The position numbers and the translations under genes are program-made. From Streptomyces violaceusniger Tu 4113 (GTDB lineage: Bacteria; Actinomycetota; Actinomycetes; Streptomycetales; Streptomycetaceae): a stretch of 64,000 bases of DNA. The DNA lies in contig NC_015957.1 in NCBI RefSeq assembly GCF_000147815.2, forward strand, positions 3,720,001 through 3,784,000, read 5' to 3'. This document shows positions 8,565 through 18,759 of this stretch, piece by piece (the first letter of the stretch is position 1; each line of letters begins with the position of its first letter). The notes under the pieces were generated by a model. That model made no database searches, was not told where the DNA came from, and was given only the letters and a program-made list of their open reading frames with translations.

Positions 8565-9515
8565 TCAGCGGCTCCGGGACTGGAGCGAGGCCAGATAGGC
8601 GTTGTACGCCGCGAGCTCCTGGTCGCCGTCCCGGTCCGCGGTGCGGTCGAGGCGCCGCGCCTGGCGCTGCTCGGACTTGTACCACTGATAGACCAGCGCC
8701 ACCAGGACGATCACCGACGGGACCTCGCTGAAGGCCCAGGCGATCCCGCCCGCCCAGGTCTGGTCCGACAGCGCGTCGATGCCCAGCGAGGCGGGCGGAT
8801 GCTCGTACACGCCGACCATGGGCTCGGACGCCATCATCAGCGCGATGCCGAAGAACGCGTGGAACGGCATGCCCGCGAACAGCTCCAGCATCCGCATCAC
8901 ATAGCCGGGCCGGTGCGGGCCCGGGTCCACGCCCATGATCGGCCAGAAGAAGACCAGGCCCACCGCGAGGAAGTGGACCATCATCGTGATATGCCCGGCC
9001 TTGCTCCCCATCAGGAAGTCGAAGAGCGAGGTGAAGTACAGCGCGTACAGGCTCGCGATGAACAGCGGGATCGTGAACGCCGGGTGGCTGATGATCCGCA
9101 TATAGCGGCTGTGCAACAGCGCGACCAGCAGCTCCCGGGGCCCCTTGCGGCCGCGCCCGACCGCCGGGAGGGCCCGCAGGGTCAGCGTGACCGGCGCGCC
9201 CAGCAGCAGCAGGATCGGCGACACCATGCTGATGATCATGTGCTGCACCATATGGACGCTGAACATGACCATGCCGTAGTCGTTCAGCTTGGTGCACATC
9301 GCGACCGCGATGGTCAGCACCCCGAGCACGAACGAGACCAGGCGCCCCACCGGCCAGGCGTCACCGCGCCGCCACAGCCGCCCGACGCCCCACCCGTACA
9401 GCCCGAGCGCCAGCACACAGCCGACCAGGAAGAACGGATCGCCACCGAACTCCAACCCGCGAGCGAGGGTGAACGGCGGCAGATCCATGGTCATGCCGTG
9501 CCCGCCGTGATCCAT
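8565..9515 (-). CDS. Cytochrome c oxidase assembly protein, CtaG (Caa3) type
   Basis: Polytopic membrane protein of 316 residues, of the Caa3_CtaG family implicated in copper delivery to cytochrome c oxidase. The N-terminus is His/Met-rich (MDHGGHGMTMD). About seven hydrophobic segments follow. Conserved polar residues include FSVHMVQHMIISM, HPAFTIPLF, MMVHFLAVGLVFFWPI and FHAFFGIALM, giving the His/Met pattern expected for copper handling. AAGGGG lies about 6 bases before the ATG at 9515. Two copies of a 15-bp direct repeat lie in its 5' leader. Confidence 0.88.
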   Translation of the reverse strand: MDHGGHGMTMDLPPFTLARGLEFGGDPFFLVGCVLALGLYGWGVGRLWRRGDAWPVGRLVSFVLGVLTIAVAMCTKLNDYGMVMFSVHMVQHMIISMVSPILLLLGAPVTLTLRALPAVGRGRKGPRELLVALLHSRYMRIISHPAFTIPLFIASLYALYFTSLFDFLMGSKAGHITMMVHFLAVGLVFFWPIMGVDPGPHRPGYVMRMLELFAGMPFHAFFGIALMMASEPMVGVYEHPPASLGIDALSDQTWAGGIAWAFSEVPSVIVLVALVYQWYKSEQRQARRLDRTADRDGDQELAAYNAYLASLQSRSR

Positions 9516-9529
9516 CGGTATCCCCTTTG

Positions 9530-9561
9530 TGCGCCTAAACCGGCTCTGCGCCTAAACCGGC
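9530..9561 (-). repeat. Two direct repeats of 15 bp in the ctaG-like leader
   Basis: TGCGCCTAAACCGGC occurs exactly at 9530-9544 and again at 9547-9561, period 17. The second-nearest copy is about 14 bases upstream of the ATG at 9515. On the coding strand the unit reads GCCGGTTTAGGCGCA. It could be an operator or an RNA element. Confidence 0.6.
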
Positions 9562-9649
9562 GCCGCTCTCGCGGACCTGGTTGCTCGCCGTAAGGGTTGC
9601 GCAATTGATGGCCGCGGTTGGAGTCGGCATTAACCGGTTTGTGTCGCCC

Positions 9650-10675
<1,026 letters not shown>

Positions 10676-10874
10676 GGCACGCATACCTCTGTCTGAGATG
10701 GGGGCCGACGGCCGGACCGCGTCGTCCGGCGGGACCCCGCCACCTTACAAGCGGCCGGGCGGCGGGGGCGCGGTCGTCCGTCGGATGTCCGCCATGCGGG
10801 CACCCTTCGCCCGGGTGGCGGCGAAGTGGCGCCCGTACGGCGTCCGAGTGGCGCTCGGGCGAGCGGGCCGCGGC

Positions 10875-11612
10875 TCAGGCGGGCTGGGACGCCGCCGCGA
10901 TCCGCTCGTTGCGCAGCGCCTCATACCACTGGTCGTTGACCGGCGGCAGCGCGTTCACATCGAGGGCCAGCTTCAGCAGATGGTCCGCGATATGCGGGTT
11001 GCGGGCCATCACCGGGCCGTGCATGTACGTCCCGAAAACGGTGTCGTTGTAGGCGCCCTCGAAACCGTCGCCCGTGCCATTGCCGTTGCCGAACCGGACC
11101 CGGGCGAAGGGGCGGGCGGTCGGGCCGAGGTGGGTGACGCCCTGGTGGTTCTCGAAGCCGGTCAGCGGGGGCAGCCCGAGCCGCTCGTCGATGTCGGCCA
11201 GCACGTCCCCGACGCACCGGGCGCCCTCGCCGCGGGTGCTGACCACGTCCAGCAGCCCCAGGCCCTGCTGGCGCTGCCCGAGGTCGTTGATGAACTCATG
11301 GCCGAGGATCTGGTACCCGGCGCACACCGAGAAGACGATCGCCCCGTTGGCGACCGCGCGGCTCAGCCCGCCGTCCCGGATCAGCCGCTCGGCGGCGAGC
11401 CGCTGCGGGCGGTCCTCGCCGCCGCCGATCAGATAGACGTCCCCGGAGGTGGGGATCTGCTGGTCGGAGCGGACGTCCAGCCGGGAGACCTCCAGCCCGC
11501 GCTGCCGCGCCCGGCGCTCCACCACCAGGGCGTTGCCCTGGTCGCCGTACGTGCTCAGCAGGTCGGGGTAGACCCACACCAGACGCAGGCCGTTCTGGCT
11601 CATGCTTCGCAT
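10875..11612 (-). CDS. gatD: Lipid II isoglutaminyl synthase glutaminase subunit GatD
   Basis: Class I glutamine amidotransferase that supplies ammonia to MurT for amidation of the D-glutamate of lipid II. Motifs: LLSTYGDQGNALVV, LIGGGEDRPQ, nucleophile loop FSVCAGYQILGHE, and the catalytic His in GTYMHGPVMARNPHIAD. 245 residues, normal size. It follows murT by 23 bases; GAGAGG lies 7 bases before the ATG at 11612. A second ATG three codons later is possible. The gene pair order murT-gatD is standard. Confidence 0.93.
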   Translation of the reverse strand: MRSMSQNGLRLVWVYPDLLSTYGDQGNALVVERRARQRGLEVSRLDVRSDQQIPTSGDVYLIGGGEDRPQRLAAERLIRDGGLSRAVANGAIVFSVCAGYQILGHEFINDLGQRQQGLGLLDVVSTRGEGARCVGDVLADIDERLGLPPLTGFENHQGVTHLGPTARPFARVRFGNGNGTGDGFEGAYNDTVFGTYMHGPVMARNPHIADHLLKLALDVNALPPVNDQWYEALRNERIAAASQPA

Positions 11613-11635
11613 CTTCGTGCCTCTCGTACGGGGGG

Positions 11636-12874
11636 TCAGTTGCCGACCCGGCGGCGCAGGTCCTGGAACGCGGTGTAGTTGGCGATGGTCTCGATGCGGC
11701 CGGGCGGGGAGATCCGCACCGCCTCGTCCACGTCCGCGCAGACCCGGAAGTCCAGCCCGGCGACCTCCAGGCGCACCGCGAGGTCCAGCTTACGGTCGCC
11801 GATCACGCAGATCGGGTGCCCGGCGAGCCGGGTGTAGTCCACGTCCCACAGCCAGGAGGTGTCGGTGCCGTCGGCGCCGCGGGCGTTCACCGAGAGGATC
11901 ACCGGGGTGGGCGGCGGGTCGATCAGCGAGAAGGTCTCCAGCCAGCCGGCCGGGTTCTTCGCCAGCAGCAGCCGCATCTGGCGCTCCTGGAAGGTGACCA
12001 CGTCGTACCGGCCGGCCACGGCCTGGACCTGGTACATCCGCTCCAGTGCGACCTGCGGGGGCACCCCGAAGGCGGCGGCGACGGCGGCCGAGGTGGCCGC
12101 GTTGGCCTTGTTGGCACGGCCGGGGAGCTGGAGGTGGATCGGCCAGGCCGCGCCGTGCGGGTCCAGGACGTAGTCGCCGTTCAGCGCCCAGCTCGGGACC
12201 GGACGGCGGAAGCCGCACTCCCCGCAGACCCAGTCGTCGCCCGGGCGCTGCAGCACACCGCCGCAGGACGGGCAGGACCAGGCGTCGTCCTTCCACTCCT
12301 GCCCGGCGGCGACCCACACCACATTGGGGCTGGAGGAGGCGGCCCAGACGATCAGCGGGTCGTCGGCGTTGGCGATCACGATCGCCTTGGTGCCGGTCAG
12401 GCCCTCGCGCCACTTCTCGGCGAGCATCCGGGTCTCGGCGGCGCGGTCGAGCTGGTCACGGGAGAGGTTGAGGAGCGCGATGGCCTTGGGCTCGGTGTCG
12501 CGCGCCACACCGGCGAGGTACTTCTCGTCGACCTCGATGACGCCGTAGCGGGCGTCGGAGCCGCCGGCCAGGGCCGAGGTGATGCCGGCCGGCATATTGG
12601 CGCCCAGCGCGTTGGAGACGACCGGACCGGCCGCCCGCAGCGCCTCGGCGATGAGCCGGGTGGTCGTGGTCTTGCCGTTGGTCGCCGACACCAGGATCAC
12701 GTCCAGGTGCTGTGCCAGCCTGCCGAGCAGATCGGGGTCGAGGCGCAGGGCCACCTTGCCGCCGATCACCGATCCGCTGCCGCGGCCCGCGGCCTTCGAC
12801 ACCGCCGCCGCGGCCCTGCCCGCCGTCACGGCCAGCTTGGCACGTGGCGACAGCGGCTCTGAGTTGCCTGCCAT
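11636..12874 (-). CDS. murT: Lipid II isoglutaminyl synthase, MurT subunit
   Basis: Mur-ligase-like enzyme acting with GatD to convert D-isoglutamate of lipid II into D-isoglutamine. P-loop SATNGKTTTTR, central Mur ligase segment IEVDEKYLAG, and the MurT-specific zinc ribbon with four cysteines (CPSCGG and CGECGF), then the DUF1727 C-terminal domain (NPAGWLETFSLI, ILSVNARGADGTDTSWLWDVDY). 412 residues from ATG 12874, with AGGAGG 11 bases upstream. The 186 bases to the divergent def gene probably hold both promoters. Confidence 0.94.
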   Translation of the reverse strand: MAGNSEPLSPRAKLAVTAGRAAAAVSKAAGRGSGSVIGGKVALRLDPDLLGRLAQHLDVILVSATNGKTTTTRLIAEALRAAGPVVSNALGANMPAGITSALAGGSDARYGVIEVDEKYLAGVARDTEPKAIALLNLSRDQLDRAAETRMLAEKWREGLTGTKAIVIANADDPLIVWAASSSPNVVWVAAGQEWKDDAWSCPSCGGVLQRPGDDWVCGECGFRRPVPSWALNGDYVLDPHGAAWPIHLQLPGRANKANAATSAAVAAAFGVPPQVALERMYQVQAVAGRYDVVTFQERQMRLLLAKNPAGWLETFSLIDPPPTPVILSVNARGADGTDTSWLWDVDYTRLAGHPICVIGDRKLDLAVRLEVAGLDFRVCADVDEAVRISPPGRIETIANYTAFQDLRRRVGN

Positions 12875-13060
12875 CGTCTCTCGATCCTCCTCGCATACCG
12901 GCGCCGCACCTGCCCCCCGAGGCGCCGGTGGTACGCCCCCTCCGCGCCGCATCGCCAGCCGGGAGGCCACGGTCGGGTAGCAGCCTATCGAGATCCGGCG
13001 GCTGTCCCGAATTCCGTCACCCGCGCAGGACACTTCCCCCGCCCCGTAGGCTTGGCTGCC

Positions 13061-13618
13061 ATGCGACATGGCGTGATACCGGGCAGCCGCGGAGCGGTGC
13101 GGCCCATGCGGTTCCTCGGCGATCCGGGGCTGCGCGCGCCGTGCGCGGAGGTCACGGCGTTCGACGCCGAGCTCGCCCTGCTGATCGAGGACATGTACGC
13201 CACGATGTACGCGGCGCACGGGGTGGGGCTCGCCGCCAATCAGATCGGTGTGGGGCTGCGGGTCTTCGTCTTCGACTGCCCGGACGACGAGGACCACCGC
13301 CATCTGGGGCATGTCGTCAACCCCCGGCTGGCCGCGGCCGACGGGGTGAACGTGCACGGGCCGGAGGGCTGTCTGTCGCTGCCGGGCATCGAGGCGGGCA
13401 CCTCGCGCTACGACCGTGCGGTGATCGAGGGCGTGACGATGACCGGGGAGCCGGTGCGGATCGAGGGCACGGGCTTCTTCGCGCGCTGTCTGCAGCACGA
13501 GTGCGACCACTTGGACGGCGGGCTGTTCCTCGACCGGCTCTCCGGGCTGCGGCGGCGCAGGGTGCTGCGGGCGGTCCGCCGAGCGCCCTGGGCGGCGTCG
13601 GCCGGCGCCGGGGCGTAG
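13061..13618 (+). CDS. def: Peptide deformylase
   Basis: Removes the formyl group from nascent N-terminal methionine. All three metal-site motifs are present: GVGLAANQIG, EGCLSLPG (Cys ligand) and QHECDHLDG (two His ligands and Glu). 185 residues. ATG 13061 is chosen; a TTG at 13052 in the same frame is possible. Most streptomycetes have several def paralogues, so this may not be the essential copy. The last codons and stop lie within a 27-bp direct repeat. Confidence 0.95.
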   Translation: MRHGVIPGSRGAVRPMRFLGDPGLRAPCAEVTAFDAELALLIEDMYATMYAAHGVGLAANQIGVGLRVFVFDCPDDEDHRHLGHVVNPRLAAADGVNVHGPEGCLSLPGIEAGTSRYDRAVIEGVTMTGEPVRIEGTGFFARCLQHECDHLDGGLFLDRLSGLRRRRVLRAVRRAPWAASAGAGA

Positions 13619-13665
13619 GGCCGCTCCGGCGCCGGCGCGGCGCCGGGGCGTAGGGCCGCTCCGGC
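13604..13665. repeat. 27-bp direct repeat that includes the def stop codon
   Basis: A 27-base unit beginning GGCGCCGGGGCGTAGGGCC occurs at 13604-13630 and again at 13639-13665, period 35. The first copy contains the TAG stop of def. It looks like a recent tandem duplication of the gene end. Confidence 0.7.
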
Positions 13666-13700
13666 GGGAGCGCGGCGGGATGCGAGCGGAGGCCGGCGGC

Positions 13701-14357
13701 TCAGAAGCCCGGGGCGCCGACCCGGTCGTCCGCCAGCGACAGCCGTCCCCACAGCAGATCGGTGAGATGGTGCACCAACTGGCCGCGCTCGCACGGGCGG
13801 TCGCGCAGCCACCAGTCACCGGCCGCGTGCATCATGCCGACGATCCCGTGGCCCCAGACCCGGGCCACCTCGTCGCCGCCGGATCCCAGATCCAGCCGCT
13901 CGGCGATCACCATGGCGAGCTCCTCGCCGAGCCTGCGCAGCAGCGGGGCGGAGTGGTGGCCGACGTCGAAGCCCTGCTCCGGCTCCTGCTGGCCGTGGTC
14001 GGCCGGGTGCATCAAGAAGCGGTACACCTGGGGCCGCGCCTCGATCGCCGCCAGATAGGTGTCCAGCGTGGCCTCCACGCGGTGGCGGCGGTCCTCGGCG
14101 GGCGCGTCCAGGGCCGCGCGCAGCGAGGCGAGCAGGGCGTCGGTGTGGCGCTTGGCGAGCGCGCGGTACAGGCCGCCCTTGTCGCCGAAGTGGCGGTAGA
14201 GAATGGGCTTGGTGATGCCCGCTTCGGCGGCGATGGCGTTCATCGAGGCTTCTGGTCCGTCGCGCAGCACCACCCGGTCCGCGGCCTCCAGCAGCTCCTT
14301 GCGCCGTTGCTGGGCCGTTGTCCGCTGGTCGTCCCGCTGGCTGGTCCCGGTCCGCAT
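13701..14357 (-). CDS. TetR family transcriptional regulator
   Basis: 218-residue TetR protein with an N-terminal helix-turn-helix (ELLEAADRVVLRDGPEASMNAIAAEAGITKPILYRHFGDKGGLYRALA) and a helical ligand-binding half (GIVGMMHAAGDWWL). ATG 14357 has GGGGAGG 6 bases upstream. Divergent from an acyl-CoA dehydrogenase gene; the 192-base gap holds palindromes suited to TetR binding, so it probably controls that enzyme. The probable effector is an acyl-CoA or fatty acid, by analogy only. Confidence 0.88.
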   Translation of the reverse strand: MRTGTSQRDDQRTTAQQRRKELLEAADRVVLRDGPEASMNAIAAEAGITKPILYRHFGDKGGLYRALAKRHTDALLASLRAALDAPAEDRRHRVEATLDTYLAAIEARPQVYRFLMHPADHGQQEPEQGFDVGHHSAPLLRRLGEELAMVIAERLDLGSGGDEVARVWGHGIVGMMHAAGDWWLRDRPCERGQLVHHLTDLLWGRLSLADDRVGAPGF

Positions 14358-14484
14358 GCGTTGCCTCCCCGCCCCCGATGTCGTACTCGCGCTCTCGCGC
14401 CTCGCGTTTCCCGGCGCGATCGCGCTCCGCGCTCTGCGCAACGTAACACCCGCGGGGGCCGCGGGGCCCGCGTGCCCGGGGGAG

Positions 14485-14527
14485 TTGACATCGTCTACTG
14501 GTCGGTAACAGACTGCGGTTACCGCAG
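14485..14527 (+). promoter_or_regulatory. Promoter and palindromes upstream of the acyl-CoA dehydrogenase
   Basis: TTGACA at 14485-14490 is a consensus -35. Two dyads follow: the imperfect TACTGGTCGGTA at 14496-14507 and CTGCGGTTACCGCAG at 14513-14527, a 15-mer perfect except for its central base. They cover the expected -10 and start region, so binding by the divergent TetR protein would block transcription. Confidence 0.6.
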
Positions 14528-14549
14528 GTAATAAGCACGTGGAGGGGTC

Positions 14550-15776
<1,227 letters not shown>

Positions 15777-15942
15777 GCGCTCCGCCGGGAGTGTCGCGAT
15801 GCGTCGTCGGCCGACTGCGGCGCCGTCGTGGCTGGTCGCGCCCGCGAGGCGGAGCCGCACATCGACACAGCCCCGCGCCCCTTGGGGCCGCTGCCCGAAC
15901 CGTAGCGGACTTCCTCTGACCTGCTGAGGAACGGCGGGCGCG

Positions 15943-16761
15943 TCAGCCGGGGCCGACGCCCGCGCCAAAACGCCGCTTCCGGGAGGCAAATGCGGCCAGC
16001 AGCGCGCGGAGCTCCTCACCGGTGAAGTCGGGCCACAGGGTGTCGACGAAGAAGAGCTCCGCGTAGGCCGCCCGCCAGAGCATGAAGTTGGAGATGCGCT
16101 GCTCCCCGGAGGTGCGCACCAGCATGTCGATGTCCGGCAGATCGGCGTGCGGCAGATGGCGGGTGAACAGGGCCTCGTCGATGAGCCCGGGGTCCAGCGC
16201 GCCGTCCGCCGAAGCGCGGGCCAGACGGGTCGCGACGTGGGCGATCTCCTCCCGGCCGCCGTGGTTGAAGCAGAAGGCCAGCGTCATCGCGCCGTTGTCG
16301 CACGTATCGGCCTCGGCGCGGCGCAGCGCGGCCAGCGTGGCCCGGGGGAGCCGGGCCTCCGAGCCCAGCCAGCGCAGCCGCACCCCCCGCTCGCCGTAGC
16401 CCCGGAAGACGTCCGCCAACTGGGCGGTGAGCCGCATCAGGGCGGCCACCTCGGCGCGCGGACGGTTCCAGTTCTCGGTGGAGAAGAAGAACAGCGACAG
16501 ATGTTCGATGCCCTCTTCCAGGGCCGTGTCCACCACCCGTGGCAGCGCCAGCACCCCCGCCTGATGGCCGCGGGTGCGGGAGAGGCCGCGCAGGGCGGCC
16601 CAGCGGCCGTTGCCGTCCATGATGATGGCCAGATGCCGCGGCCGCCCCGGTGACTCGTCCTGGGGGCCGCGGCGTTGCCGTACGACGGCGGGCGCACCGG
16701 CGATCGACGCCCGCAGCAGCCGCTTGACGGAGGGCACTCTCCAGGCTCCGACCTCGAACAC
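15943..16761 (-). CDS. uppS: Isoprenyl (undecaprenyl) diphosphate synthase, cis-prenyltransferase
   Basis: Makes long-chain cis-polyprenyl diphosphate, the carrier lipid for cell wall synthesis. Motifs: IIMDGNGRWA (catalytic Asp), RGHQAGV, FFFSTENWNRP, CFNHGGREEI, and the C-terminal DIDMLVRTSGEQRISNFMLW and ELFFVDTLWPDF. 272 residues from GTG 16761, with GGAGGG about 8 bases upstream. About 30 extra N-terminal residues precede the catalytic motif, as in other actinomycete UppS proteins. Streptomyces usually has two paralogues, so the symbol is by family. The 166 bases downstream (15777-15942) hold no gene; a CCCCTTGGGG dyad lies near 15890. Confidence 0.92.
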   Translation of the reverse strand: MFEVGAWRVPSVKRLLRASIAGAPAVVRQRRGPQDESPGRPRHLAIIMDGNGRWAALRGLSRTRGHQAGVLALPRVVDTALEEGIEHLSLFFFSTENWNRPRAEVAALMRLTAQLADVFRGYGERGVRLRWLGSEARLPRATLAALRRAEADTCDNGAMTLAFCFNHGGREEIAHVATRLARASADGALDPGLIDEALFTRHLPHADLPDIDMLVRTSGEQRISNFMLWRAAYAELFFVDTLWPDFTGEELRALLAAFASRKRRFGAGVGPG

Positions 16762-16865
16762 CCACCCGTCCCTCCGCCTAGCTTCCCGGCGCCGTGTCTG
16801 ACGACGCGACGGGGGCGGGGGTTACCTCCCCGGTGGCCGAACCATTCGTTTGGTGGTCACGGCCG

Positions 16866-17678
16866 TCACGGCTTGCGGGCCACACCCCCGTGGACATCGG
16901 TGGTCTCGATGCCCGTCTCGGAGGGACCCGGCCGCCACAGCGGACACGACACGATACCGGGCTCGATCAGCTCCAGCCCCGCGTAGAAGCGGCTGATCTG
17001 CGCCACGCTGCGCAGCACGTAGGGAACGGCGCCGGTGTCGTCGTAGCCCTGCTGCGCCTCCTTGAGCGCCTGGTCGGTGTCGGTGCTGTCGTAGTGCACG
17101 AAGTAGCTGCCGGACGGTAAGGCGTCCTGCAGCCGCCGCACGACCGACACCGCCTCGTCGTAGTTCCGGATATGGCCGAGGATGCCCATCAGCATCAGGG
17201 CGATGGGCCGGTCGAAGTCGAGCGTCTTCGCCGCCGCCTCCAGGATCCGCTCGGGCTCGTGCAGATCGGCGTCGATGTAGTCGGTCACCCCCTCCCGGGT
17301 GCTGGTGAGCAGCGCCTGGGCGTGCCGGAGCACCAGGGGATCGTTGTCCACGTAGACGATGCGGGCCTCGGGCGCCACCCGCTGGGCGACCTGGTGGGTG
17401 TTGTCGTAGGTGGGCAGCCCGGTGCCGATGTCCAGGAACTGCCGGATCCCGCAGTCGCCCGCCACATGGGTGACGGTGCGGATGAGGTACGCGCGCGAGG
17501 CCCGGGCCATGGTCTCGATGTTCGGGGCGACCTCCCGGTACTCGTCACCGGCGATCCGGTCGACCTCGTAGTTGTCCTTGCCGCCCATCCAGTAGTTCCA
17601 GATCCGGGCCGAATGCGGCACCGTGGTGTCGATCTTGTTCAGGGCCTGCTGGTCCGGGGTGGACGAGCCGTCGGTCAT
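16866..17678 (-). CDS. DUF574-type SAM-dependent methyltransferase
   Basis: 270 residues, with the family-typical opening IDTTVPHSARIWNYWMGGKDNYEVDR. The SAM-binding motif is FLDIGTGLPTYDNTH, followed by RIVYVDNDPLVLRHA and ALMLMGILGHI. These proteins are very abundant in Streptomyces, often beside XRE/DUF397 regulators as here, but no substrate is established. ATG 17678 with GGAG 8 bases upstream. Together with the next gene it points away from the XRE operon on the same strand. Confidence 0.88.
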   Translation of the reverse strand: MTDGSSTPDQQALNKIDTTVPHSARIWNYWMGGKDNYEVDRIAGDEYREVAPNIETMARASRAYLIRTVTHVAGDCGIRQFLDIGTGLPTYDNTHQVAQRVAPEARIVYVDNDPLVLRHAQALLTSTREGVTDYIDADLHEPERILEAAAKTLDFDRPIALMLMGILGHIRNYDEAVSVVRRLQDALPSGSYFVHYDSTDTDQALKEAQQGYDDTGAVPYVLRSVAQISRFYAGLELIEPGIVSCPLWRPGPSETGIETTDVHGGVARKP

Positions 17679-17743
17679 GGGGCCATCTCCTGCCGTGCGG
17701 GTGCGGTTCGCGGGGCACCAACGTAAGCCCGGTGCCGGGGAGT

Positions 17744-18346
17744 TCAGCGACGCTGGGCGTGGAACGGCACGGGGGAGCGGATGCGCGGGAGGGGCCGGGC
17801 GAACGAGGAGACCGGCTCGGGCGCCGCCTCGCCGCGGCCCGGATCCGGACCCGGGCCGCCGCCGGCGGCCGGCTGCTCCTCGATGGTGAGCACCGGGGCG
17901 TGCTCGGCGAGAGTGGAGAAGGCGTGGTCATAGCCGGTCACCGCGGCCCCGATCTCCGCGAGGGCCGCCGCCGAGGCGCCGCGGGCGGCCAGCCGGTCCT
18001 TCAGCACCGGCACCGGGGCCGTCACATGGACGAAGGCGCCGTGGCGCTCGGCCACCGCGTCGGCGAAGTCGAACGCCTGAATCCAGGTCACCCGGGAGTG
18101 GCCACGGCGCAGCGGTCCGTAGACGAGCTCGCCGACCAGCCCGGCGTCGACCGCGAGCGGCCCGCCGTACAGGAGGAGTTCGCGGTACGGCCGGACCGGG
18201 TCCACATGCGGGAGGTCGGGGGAGGCGCGGGTGACGGTGTAGCCGTGCCGGCGGGCGAGCCCGGCCAGCAGCGCGTCCCTGCCGACCCCGTCGCAGCCCT
18301 CGACGATCAGTGTGCGGTGCTGTGCCACCGCATGGTCGAGGTTCAT
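17744..18346 (-). CDS. Thymidylate-kinase-like P-loop protein with degenerate Walker A
   Basis: About 200 residues. The N-terminus resembles thymidylate kinase (TLIVEGCDGVGRDALLAGLA), but the Walker A Lys-Thr is replaced by Arg-Asp (GCDGVGRDA instead of GxDGxGKTT). A LID-like part (VHVTAPVPVLKDRLAARG) remains. The last 50 residues are Pro/Gly/Arg-rich low complexity. ATG 18346 is preferred because CAGGA lies 8 bases upstream; ATG 18355 is in the same frame. Loss of the P-loop lysine argues against normal kinase activity. I cannot assign a function. Confidence 0.6.
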   Translation of the reverse strand: MNLDHAVAQHRTLIVEGCDGVGRDALLAGLARRHGYTVTRASPDLPHVDPVRPYRELLLYGGPLAVDAGLVGELVYGPLRRGHSRVTWIQAFDFADAVAERHGAFVHVTAPVPVLKDRLAARGASAAALAEIGAAVTGYDHAFSTLAEHAPVLTIEEQPAAGGGPGPDPGRGEAAPEPVSSFARPLPRIRSPVPFHAQRR

Positions 18347-18518
18347 TTCCGGCATCCTGTCGGTCCCATAGCTCTCAGCTCTGCGAGGGGGACGACGCCG
18401 CCGCCCGCCACGGCGTCTTCAGTGTGCGTGGCGGGACGGCGGGGGCGGGAGTGCGGTGCGGGGTTGTGCGGTTGTGCGGGCGTAGTGGTTTTCGAGGGGT
18501 CGCCCGTGCGTGGCCCCT

Positions 18519-18758
18519 CTACGCGATGAGGAAGTCCGCTTCGCCGGACTTCGCCGCCTCCAGGAAGGACGCCACCTCCGAGCGGGTGTAGATCAGCGCG
18601 GGCCCGGCCGGGTCGGTGGACTGGCGCAGCGCGACCCGCCCGTCCGGCAGCCGCTTGGCCTCGATGCAGGTGCCGCCGTTGGACCCGCTCCAGGGCTTCT
18701 CCCAGCCCTCCGTGCCCAGGTCTGTGGCCGGCATTCCGCTGTAGACGGGGTCGTGCAT
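18519..18758 (-). CDS. DUF397 protein
   Basis: 79-residue DUF397 protein: WEKPWSGSNGGTCIEAKRL, then VALRQSTDPAGPALIYTRSE and FLEAAKSGEADFL. DUF397 proteins act as partners, often antagonists, of the neighbouring XRE regulator (WhiJ-like or Scr1/Scr2-like pairs). The ATG at 18758 follows the XRE stop by one base and has AAGGAG 7 bases upstream, so the two are co-translated. Confidence 0.9.
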   Translation of the reverse strand: MHDPVYSGMPATDLGTEGWEKPWSGSNGGTCIEAKRLPDGRVALRQSTDPAGPALIYTRSEVASFLEAAKSGEADFLIA

Positions 18759-18759
18759 C

